This document shows positions 1 through 5,847 of a DNA stretch of 7,553 bases, piece by piece. Both the position numbers and the translations under genes were made by a program. This stretch comes from Flavobacteriaceae bacterium. Its GTDB lineage: Bacteria > Bacteroidota > Bacteroidia > Flavobacteriales > Flavobacteriaceae. A model generated the notes under the pieces. That model was given only the letters and a program-made list of their open reading frames with translations. It ran no database searches and was not told the DNA's origin. Each line of letters begins with the position of its first letter. The stretch's first letter is position 1. Where the stretch lies: assembly GCA_949507465.1 (NCBI GenBank), contig CATEMS010000021.1:1-7553 (forward strand), in the 5' to 3' direction.

Positions 1-29
1 AATTTAAAGAAGCTGTAAGACATCTTTAA
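1..29 (+). CDS. murD: 3' end of an upstream gene, probably murD (UDP-N-acetylmuramoyl-L-alanine--D-glutamate ligase), truncated by the window edge
   Basis: Frame 3 reads FKEAVRHL followed by TAA at 27-29; only these eight codons are visible. The short FKEAV-type ending resembles the C-terminus of flavobacterial MurD, and murD usually lies directly before ftsW in this cluster in Bacteroidota. MurD is the cytoplasmic ligase that adds D-glutamate to UDP-MurNAc-L-Ala. The identification is mostly inference from gene order, because eight residues cannot establish a family. Frame 1 also closes early (TAA at 16-18), but its tail is less MurD-like. The 44 bases between this stop and ftsW hold nothing I recognise beyond AT-rich sequence. 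Confidence 0.5.
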
Positions 30-73
30 TCAATAGGGCGCAATAATTAAATCGCAAAATTTTATACTGATAA

Positions 74-1267
74 GTGAAGTCAATATTTAAAAACATACAA
101 GGAGATAGGGTAATTTGGGCCATTATTGGGGTATTGGCTATTTTTTCTTTTCTACCGGTGTATAGTGCCAGTAGCAATTTAGCATATTTATATGGAGATG
201 GAAATACATTTAAATTCCTAGCAAAGCATTTTGCCCATCTTGTACTTGGCTTTGGAATCTTATATGGTGTGCACAAAATACCATATCACTATTTTAAAGG
301 CTTATCTATGATTGCCCTTCCAATTGTTTTGGTTTTACTTCTTTTGATTATGGCTCAGGGGACCACCATTGAAGGTGCAAATGCCAGCAGGTGGATACGA
401 GTTCCTTTGGTGGGAGTTACTTTTCAGACCTCTACTTTGGCTGCAGTTGTGCTAATGTGTTATGTAGCTAGATATCTATCAACCATTACTGGCGCTGAGG
501 TTAGTTTTAAACAAACCCTTGTGCCTTTGTGGCTACCGGTTTTTTTAGTGTTAGGGTTGATATTACCTGCAAATTTTTCGACAGCTGCAATTATTTTTGC
601 TATGGTTGTTTTATTGGTATTTATTGGCGGGTATCCCTTTAAGTATTTGGCTATTATTTTAACCACAGGATTGCTTTTACTGAGTCTGTTTGTAGTGACA
701 GCAAAAGCATTTCCAGATATGTTTCCCAATAGAGTTGATACCTGGATTAGCAGGGTAGTTAGTTTTGTTGACAAAACAGATAAAGAAGCAGCTTATCAAA
801 TCACGAAAGCAAAAACTGCTATTGCCTCTGGAGGAATCACTGGTTTGGGTCCAGGAAAAAGCGTGCAAAAAAACTTTTTACCACAATCTTCCTCTGATTT
901 CATATATGCCATTATTGTTGAAGAATTTGGGATATTAGGCGCCTTAATTGTCATGCTGGTGTACTTGTTATTGCTCTTTAGATTGGTTGTTGTAGCTCAT
1001 AAAGCCAGTTCTATGTTTGCAAAATTACTGGTCATTGGTGTTGGGCTCCCTATAGTATTCCAGGCCCTGGTAAATATGGCCGTTGCCGTAGAGTTATTTC
1101 CAGTTACTGGACAAACCTTACCTCTTATAAGTAGCGGTGGTACTAGTATTTGGATGACTTGCCTTGCATTGGGCATTGTGTTGAGCGTAAGTGCAAAAAG
1201 AGAAGTAGAAAAAAATCAAGAGCAGGCAATGGATAACCCACTTGATGTATTGAGTCAAACCCTTTAA
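74..1267 (+). CDS. ftsW: FtsW, SEDS-family septal peptidoglycan glycosyltransferase
   Basis: FtsW is an integral membrane protein that polymerises lipid II into glycan strands at the division septum, normally together with the transpeptidase FtsI (PBP3). The 397-residue product is close to the usual family length and has about ten hydrophobic segments, roughly at residues 13-30, 52-66, 77-94, 118-135, 150-185 (two), 190-209, 276-301, 314-338 and 358-374. Family marks are NASRWIRV (103-110), SSDFIYAIIVEEFG (273-286) and PLISSGGTS (350-358). Asp275 in the second block aligns by eye with the Asp of the HTDFIF motif, proposed as catalytic in FtsW/RodA. The start is GTG at 74, directly after an in-frame TAA at 71-73, so no longer form is possible; the next ATG in frame is far inside the protein. 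No Shine-Dalgarno site is visible upstream. RodA is the main alternative, but the dcw context and the wording favour FtsW. Confidence 0.95.
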   Translation: MKSIFKNIQGDRVIWAIIGVLAIFSFLPVYSASSNLAYLYGDGNTFKFLAKHFAHLVLGFGILYGVHKIPYHYFKGLSMIALPIVLVLLLLIMAQGTTIEGANASRWIRVPLVGVTFQTSTLAAVVLMCYVARYLSTITGAEVSFKQTLVPLWLPVFLVLGLILPANFSTAAIIFAMVVLLVFIGGYPFKYLAIILTTGLLLLSLFVVTAKAFPDMFPNRVDTWISRVVSFVDKTDKEAAYQITKAKTAIASGGITGLGPGKSVQKNFLPQSSSDFIYAIIVEEFGILGALIVMLVYLLLLFRLVVVAHKASSMFAKLLVIGVGLPIVFQALVNMAVAVELFPVTGQTLPLISSGGTSIWMTCLALGIVLSVSAKREVEKNQEQAMDNPLDVLSQTL

Positions 1268-1307
1268 ATAGCATAGTATCAATAGACAAAAAACATACAA
1301 ATTTATT
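1268..1307 (+). promoter_or_regulatory. murG translation start region with only near-cognate start codons
   Basis: The murG frame is closed by TAG at 1269-1271 and is then open. Between that stop and the conserved GGGTGGH loop (codons from 1314) it contains no ATG, GTG or TTG. The candidates are ATC at 1278 and ATT at 1305 or ATC at 1308. ATC at 1278 lies 10 bases after the ftsW stop, in a good position for termination-reinitiation coupling. It also gives an N-terminus (about 12 residues before the glycine loop) of the length usual for MurG. ATT at 1305 would leave only two residues before GGGTGGH and remove most of the first beta strand. No Shine-Dalgarno-like sequence is visible. The choice of ATC is inference. 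Confidence 0.55.
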
Positions 1308-2387
1308 ATCTCAGGGGGAGGAACTGGTGGTCATATCTATCCAGCAATTGCCATTGCTAATGAATTAAAGCTTAGATTCCCCAGGGCTTCGTTTTTGTTT
1401 GTTGGTGCCAGCGATAGAATGGAAATGCAGAAAGTTCCTCAAGCGGGCTACACGATTAAAGGACTTTGGATTTCTGGCCTGCAACGTTCTTTATCTTTTA
1501 AAAACCTATTATTTCCTTTTAAATTACTCTCTAGTTTGTGGGCCTCTAGAAAAATAATCAAATCCTTTAGACCCGACATTGCTATTGGCACGGGAGGCTA
1601 TGCGAGTGCACCATTATTGAAAATGGCATCTTTGAGAGGGATTCCTTGTTTGATTCAGGAGCAAAATAGCCAAGCAGGAATCACCAATGCATGGTTGGGT
1701 AAAGATGTACAAAGCATATGCACAGCCTATGATACAATGGATCGATTTTTCCCTGCCAATAAAATACATCTAACAGGAAATCCTGTACGTCAAGACTTGC
1801 TGAATGTCAAGGGAAATTCTTCTGAGGCACACTCCTTTTTTAAGCTGAGTGCGAAAGCCAAAACTATTTTGGTGTTGGGAGGTTCTTTAGGAGCCAAAAA
1901 AATAAATGAATTGATAGATGCCCACTTGCCTTATTTTAATACAAATCAAATCCAGGTGATTTGGCAATGTGGTAAGATATATGCCAGAGGTTATCAAAAC
2001 CGAATCCAACAAAACATTCAGGTTCATCCTTTTATACAGCGCATGGATTTAGCGTATGGGGCTGCAGATGTTATTATAAGTAGAGCAGGGGCTTTATCTG
2101 TGTCTGAATTATGCCTTGTAGGGAAGCCAGTTATATTTATACCAAGTCCTAACGTGGCTGAAGATCATCAAACAAAAAATGCCCTTTCCATCTCTCAACA
2201 CAATGCGGCAATTTTATTGCATGAAAAAGATGCCCAAAAGCAGTTTAAATCTATCATTGAAGACTTGCTAAACAATACTGAAAAACAAAAACAATTAGGA
2301 ACAGCAATTTTAGCATTGGCAAAACCCAACGCTACAAAAGATATAGCCGATCAAATTGAAAAATTAATTTCTCATACCCATAGATGA
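1278..2387 (+). CDS. murG: MurG, UDP-GlcNAc:lipid I N-acetylglucosaminyltransferase
   Basis: MurG transfers GlcNAc from UDP-GlcNAc to lipid I on the cytoplasmic face of the membrane, giving lipid II (GT28 family, GT-B fold). Numbered from the proposed ATC start, the protein has 369 residues, in the normal range. Visible marks are the glycine loop GGGTGGH (13-19) followed by IYPA, GTGGYAS (104-110), QEQN (127-130), GNPVR (167-171), LGGSLGA (200-206), SRAGALSVSEL (268-278) and the donor-site block PSPNVAEDHQTKNA (289-302). The first ordinary start codon in frame is TTG at 1395, but starting there would remove the glycine loop and the first helix, so it cannot give a working enzyme. The upstream start is therefore required, yet no ATG, GTG or TTG is available. 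The frame is otherwise intact. The TGA stop (2385-2387) overlaps the murC ATG. Function is secure; the exact start is not. Confidence 0.93.
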   Translation: MNRQKTYKFIISGGGTGGHIYPAIAIANELKLRFPRASFLFVGASDRMEMQKVPQAGYTIKGLWISGLQRSLSFKNLLFPFKLLSSLWASRKIIKSFRPDIAIGTGGYASAPLLKMASLRGIPCLIQEQNSQAGITNAWLGKDVQSICTAYDTMDRFFPANKIHLTGNPVRQDLLNVKGNSSEAHSFFKLSAKAKTILVLGGSLGAKKINELIDAHLPYFNTNQIQVIWQCGKIYARGYQNRIQQNIQVHPFIQRMDLAYGAADVIISRAGALSVSELCLVGKPVIFIPSPNVAEDHQTKNALSISQHNAAILLHEKDAQKQFKSIIEDLLNNTEKQKQLGTAILALAKPNATKDIADQIEKLISHTHR

Positions 2388-3754
2388 ATTCTCTAGACAA
2401 CATACAATCTATATATTTCGTTGGTATTGGCGGGATAGGGATGAGCGCCTTAGCTCGGTTTGCTCTCAACAAGAACCTTGCTGTCTTTGGGTATGATAAA
2501 ACAGCAACCACCCTAACCACCACGCTAGAGAAAGAAGGAGCTATTATAAGCTTTACAGATAGTGTGGAATCTCTGCCACAGCAAGTTAAAAACAACCCAA
2601 GTATTCTAGTGGTGTACACACCAGCAATTCCTCAGGAAAACAAACTATTGCAGTGGTTTACTAGTCACAATTATAGGGTTGTAAAGCGCTCTGTATTTTT
2701 AGGTGCATTGACCCAAGATACGCTTTGTTTGGCCGTTGCTGGGACCCACGGGAAAACAACTACCTCTGCAATTTTAGGACATTTATTGGCCTATTGTGAT
2801 ATGCCAGTAACTGCCTTTTTGGGGGGCATCACAGAAAATTACAAATCCAACTTTATAAGTAAGGGGACTGCCATAACAGTTGTGGAGGCAGATGAGTTTG
2901 ACCGCTCTTTTTTAACATTACAACCAGACATTGCGTGTATTACTTCCATGGATGCAGATCATTTAGATATCTATAAAGACGCAACTGCTTTGGAGGCTTC
3001 TTTTGTCGACTTTGCAGATTTAGTACCCAATAAAAATAGACTCTTGCACAAAAAAGGATTGCCTCTACAGGGTCAAGATATCGCCCTTGAGGCACCCGCA
3101 ACCTACCAAGGGCAGAACATACGGATTGAAAACGGCGCTTACAAATTTGATTTTATAGCCCCCCAAGGAGTGTTGCGTGATATGGAGTTTTGTTTGCCAG
3201 GACATCATAACTTGTTTAACGCTGTTACTGCTTTGTCTATGGCTGTTTTAGCAGGAGCACCTTTTGATTTATTAGCAGAGGCTTTGTTGAAATTTGAGGG
3301 TGTAGCGCGGAGATTTTCGTATAGAATTAAAAGAGATGATTTGATACTTATTGATGATTATGCCCACCATCCAACAGAGATTGATGCATTGTATCAAGCA
3401 GTGAGTGAAATGTATCCAGAGGATCAAAAAGTGATTGTTTTCCAACCACATTTGTTTAGCAGAACTAGAGATTTTATGGATCAATTTGCTGAGAGTTTAG
3501 CAAGATTTGACCAAGTGCTTTTGTTGGATATTTATCCTGCAAGAGAAACTCCAATTGAAGGAATTAATTCTCTTTTGTTGTTAGAAAAAATAAAGAAAAT
3601 TGCCATTGATGTTGAAAATATTTCTTTGGTGTCTAAACAATCTGTTGCAGCACATTTAAAGAACTCCTCCTGCAGGGTACAATTAGTAGTTGGCGCAGGT
3701 GATATTGGAGCAGAGGTTTCACAGATAACTAAAATACTTGAGTATGAAAATTAA
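2384..3754 (+). CDS. murC: MurC, UDP-N-acetylmuramate--L-alanine ligase
   Basis: MurC is the cytoplasmic ATP-dependent ligase that adds L-alanine to UDP-MurNAc, the first step of stem-peptide synthesis. The 456-residue protein shows the three-domain Mur ligase plan. The N-terminal Rossmann domain has GIGGIGMSALA (14-24). The central ATPase domain has the P-loop GTHGKTT (120-126), VEADEFDRSF (167-176), DADHLDIY (190-197) and PGHHNLFNA (272-280). The C-terminal domain has GVARRF (306-311), IDDYAHHPTEI (323-333), FQPHLFSRTRDF (353-364) and a late DIYPARE block. The Lys of the P-loop (124) and the His-rich motifs expected of an active enzyme are present. The ATG at 2384 overlaps the murG stop as ATGA, a classic coupling junction. 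Neither murB nor ddl follows, unlike some proteobacterial clusters. The His/Tyr pattern and the GIGG motif favour MurC over Mpl, as does the position in the cluster. Confidence 0.97.
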   Translation: MNSLDNIQSIYFVGIGGIGMSALARFALNKNLAVFGYDKTATTLTTTLEKEGAIISFTDSVESLPQQVKNNPSILVVYTPAIPQENKLLQWFTSHNYRVVKRSVFLGALTQDTLCLAVAGTHGKTTTSAILGHLLAYCDMPVTAFLGGITENYKSNFISKGTAITVVEADEFDRSFLTLQPDIACITSMDADHLDIYKDATALEASFVDFADLVPNKNRLLHKKGLPLQGQDIALEAPATYQGQNIRIENGAYKFDFIAPQGVLRDMEFCLPGHHNLFNAVTALSMAVLAGAPFDLLAEALLKFEGVARRFSYRIKRDDLILIDDYAHHPTEIDALYQAVSEMYPEDQKVIVFQPHLFSRTRDFMDQFAESLARFDQVLLLDIYPARETPIEGINSLLLLEKIKKIAIDVENISLVSKQSVAAHLKNSSCRVQLVVGAGDIGAEVSQITKILEYEN

Positions 3755-4460
3755 TTGGAACTTTATAGGTTTTACAGTGCTTTTGAGCTTTGTTGTGTTC
3801 CTTTACGGTTTCTCAAAGCAACGAAATGACGCTAGAAATTTGACTAAAATTGAGGTGCATTTTGAGGATATAACTCCTCCTTTTATAACGTTAAATTCGG
3901 TTAATAAATTGTTAATACAAAATTATGACACTGTTGCGAGCATCCCAAAAGAAGCTTTAGTTTTGAAAGAAGTGGAGGAGCGATTGCTGAAAAATCAGAT
4001 GATTCACAGCGCAGAAGTTTACATGACAGTTGAGGGCAAATTAGGGGCCAATATAAAGCAAAGAACTCCCATTGCGCGGGTTATTGACAAACAGCATTAT
4101 TACCTTGATACTCAGGGAGAAAAAATGCCACTTTCAAGAGTTCATACAGCAAGAGTTCCAATTGTTTCTGGAGCCGTAACAAAACATGCAAAACAACTCA
4201 CCGATTTATTGTTACGGATAAATCAGGACCAGATGATAAAAAGCAGTGTTGTTGCTTTGGAGGTTTTAGAAGACGGAACACTTAAATTGAAAATAAGAAA
4301 ACAAGATTTTACAGTCCTTTTTGGAACACCAAAGAATGCGGCTCTAAAATTTCAGAATTACAAAGCATTTTATCAAAAAATAAAACAAGATAGTATGTTG
4401 AATCGCTACAAAACCGTTGATTTAAGATTTGGTAATCAAGTAGTGGCAACAAAAAAATAA
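3744..4460 (+). CDS. ftsQ: FtsQ-like cell division protein (divisome scaffold)
   Basis: FtsQ is a bitopic inner-membrane protein with a short cytoplasmic tail and a periplasmic POTRA plus beta domain that bridges early and late divisome proteins. The 238-residue product has one hydrophobic segment near residues 7-23, followed by a charged KQRNDARN stretch and a periplasmic region. A POTRA-like part (about 34-108) ends in the block KQRTPIARVID (105-115), followed by a YLD-QGEKMPLS turn (120-131), both familiar from flavobacterial FtsQ. Similarity to proteobacterial FtsQ is low, so the call rests on this wording, the topology and the position between murC and ftsA. I chose ATG at 3744, which overlaps the murC end by 11 bases. 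TTG at 3738 is also in frame but would add only two residues. The C-terminus is basic and ends VATKK. Confidence 0.88.
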   Translation: MKINWNFIGFTVLLSFVVFLYGFSKQRNDARNLTKIEVHFEDITPPFITLNSVNKLLIQNYDTVASIPKEALVLKEVEERLLKNQMIHSAEVYMTVEGKLGANIKQRTPIARVIDKQHYYLDTQGEKMPLSRVHTARVPIVSGAVTKHAKQLTDLLLRINQDQMIKSSVVALEVLEDGTLKLKIRKQDFTVLFGTPKNAALKFQNYKAFYQKIKQDSMLNRYKTVDLRFGNQVVATKK

Positions 4461-4465
4461 AGGCT

Positions 4466-5800
4466 ATGGAACAAGCAAGCATTGCTGTAGGATTGGATAT
4501 AGGAACAACAAAGATTGTTGCTATGGTAGGCAGGGAGAACGAGTACGGAAAGATGGAAATTTTAGGGATTGGTAAATCCAAAAGTTTGGGGGTACACCGT
4601 GGGGTTGTCAACAACATCACCCAAACCATCCAATCTATACAACAGGCAATTACTGATGCAGAAACTGCTTCTGGATTAAAGATAGAAGAAGTGGTTGTGG
4701 GTATTGCCGGCCAGCACATACGAAGTCTCCAGCACAGTGATTACATCACTAGGATGGATAGTGATGAGGTCATTGACCTAAACGACATTGATAACCTATG
4801 CAATCAAGTACATAAACTTGTGATGCTGCCAGGAGAAGAAATATTACATGTCTTGCCACAAGATTTTAAAGTTGATGGCCAGGGAGAGATAAAAGAACCC
4901 ATAGGGATGTATGGTGGGCGTTTAGAAGCTAATTTTCATGTAGTTGTAGGGCAAGTAGCTTCTATAAAAAATATAGGCCGTTGTGTTAGAAGTGCTGGAC
5001 TAAAGCTTAGCGATATAACCCTTGAGCCGCTAGCCTCTTCTAATGCAGTACTGAGTCAGGAAGAAAAAGAGGCAGGTGTTGCCCTTATTGACATAGGTGG
5101 TGGAACCACCGATCTAGCTATATTCAAGGATGGTATCATACGCCACACTGCTGTGATTCCTTTTGGAGGAAATGTCATTACAGAAGATATCAAAGAGGGC
5201 TGTAGCATCATTGAGAAACAAGCAGAGTTGCTTAAAATAAAATTTGGTTCTGCTTGGCCAGGAGAAAACAAAGACAATGAAATTGTTTCAATTCCAGGAT
5301 TAAGAGGTAGAGATCCAAAGGAGATCACCCTAAAAAACCTTTCTAAAATCATTCATGCAAGAGTGGTTGAAATAATAGAGCAGGTGTATTTAGAAATAAA
5401 AAATTACGGCCACGAAGAACAAAAAAAGAAATTAATTGCTGGAATTGTTCTCACGGGAGGAGGCGCTCAATTAAAGCATTTAAAGCAATTGGTGGAGTAC
5501 ATAACTGGTATGGATACAAGAATTGGGTATCCAAACGAGCATTTGGCTGGTGATAGTGATAGTGAAACCACAAGCCCATTATATGCAACTGCCGTTGGGC
5601 TGGTGATGAATAGTCTGGAGAGCAAGGCCCGCGCCAACACATTAGCTAAGCCAGAGAGTGAGAAACCCCAGGGCAAACCAGAAACTCAAGGAGACTCAGA
5701 AGGTCAGCCAGAGAGTCCACCACAAGTAGAAAGCCAACGCACAAGTATATTTGATACTTGGGCAGAGAAGTTTAAAAAATTTCTTGATAACGCAGAATAA
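4466..5800 (+). CDS. ftsA: FtsA, actin-like membrane anchor of the FtsZ ring
   Basis: FtsA is an ATP-binding actin homologue that polymerises on the membrane and tethers FtsZ through the FtsZ C-terminal peptide. The 444-residue protein has phosphate-1 motif GLDIGTTK (9-16), the FtsA-specific 1C domain (about 80-165, starting VGIAGQHIRS), phosphate-2 motif DIGGGTTD (209-216) and the adenosine motif LTGGGAQ (329-335). The core ends near residue 385. It is followed by a Pro/Glu/Gln/Ser-rich linker (about 386-424) and a C-terminal segment FDTWAEKFKKFLDNAE, which looks like the amphipathic membrane-targeting helix known in FtsA. The start ATG lies 5 bases after the ftsQ stop, with only a weak AAAGG just upstream. 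Translation ends with TAA immediately followed by an in-frame TAG. The 1C domain and the terminal helix separate it from MreB and DnaK. Confidence 0.96.
   Translation: MEQASIAVGLDIGTTKIVAMVGRENEYGKMEILGIGKSKSLGVHRGVVNNITQTIQSIQQAITDAETASGLKIEEVVVGIAGQHIRSLQHSDYITRMDSDEVIDLNDIDNLCNQVHKLVMLPGEEILHVLPQDFKVDGQGEIKEPIGMYGGRLEANFHVVVGQVASIKNIGRCVRSAGLKLSDITLEPLASSNAVLSQEEKEAGVALIDIGGGTTDLAIFKDGIIRHTAVIPFGGNVITEDIKEGCSIIEKQAELLKIKFGSAWPGENKDNEIVSIPGLRGRDPKEITLKNLSKIIHARVVEIIEQVYLEIKNYGHEEQKKKLIAGIVLTGGGAQLKHLKQLVEYITGMDTRIGYPNEHLAGDSDSETTSPLYATAVGLVMNSLESKARANTLAKPESEKPQGKPETQGDSEGQPESPPQVESQRTSIFDTWAEKFKKFLDNAE
5649..5716 (+). repeat. Short direct repeat within the FtsA linker coding sequence
   Basis: The 11-base sequence AGCCAGAGAGT occurs at 5649-5659 and again at 5706-5716, in the same reading phase of ftsA, so each copy encodes a PES tripeptide preceded by Lys or Gln. 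Between the copies the peptide is a degenerate run of KPE, KPQ, KPET and QPES-like units. This looks like an intragenic low-complexity repeat that has grown and drifted, not a mobile or regulatory element. Confidence 0.6.
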
Positions 5801-5847
5801 TAGATCATAGTTTAAAAAAAATAATAACCCTCGCAAAAAAAAAGTAT
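5801..5847 (+). promoter_or_regulatory. A-rich leader of ftsZ
   Basis: This is the largest gap between two genes that are both complete at the junction (47 bases; only the murD-ftsW gap of 44 comes close). It contains two A tracts, 5814-5821 (8 A) and 5835-5843 (9 A), the second ending 4 bases before the ftsZ ATG. No purine Shine-Dalgarno core such as AGGAGG is present. Bacteroidota are known to use Shine-Dalgarno pairing little and to favour A-rich upstream sequence, so this is a plausible strong initiation region for the highly expressed ftsZ. No hairpin terminator is visible, so read-through from ftsA is expected. No complete promoter of the Bacteroidota type can be supported here. Confidence 0.5.

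Noticed and set aside
1395..2387. A shorter murG starting at TTG 1395
   Set aside because: It would remove the GGGTGGH loop and first helix, which are clearly encoded in the same frame upstream (1314-1334).
3738..3743. TTG start for ftsQ two codons before the ATG
   Set aside because: It adds only two residues; ATG at 3744 is the stronger codon and gives the MKINWN-type start usual in flavobacterial FtsQ.
4309..4719. A 136-codon minus-strand frame across the ftsQ/ftsA junction
   Set aside because: It is antisense to two well-supported genes on the other strand and has no recognisable domain or start signal.
5801..5847. Transcription terminator between ftsA and ftsZ
   Set aside because: There are A tracts but no GC-rich inverted repeat followed by a T run on the + strand.
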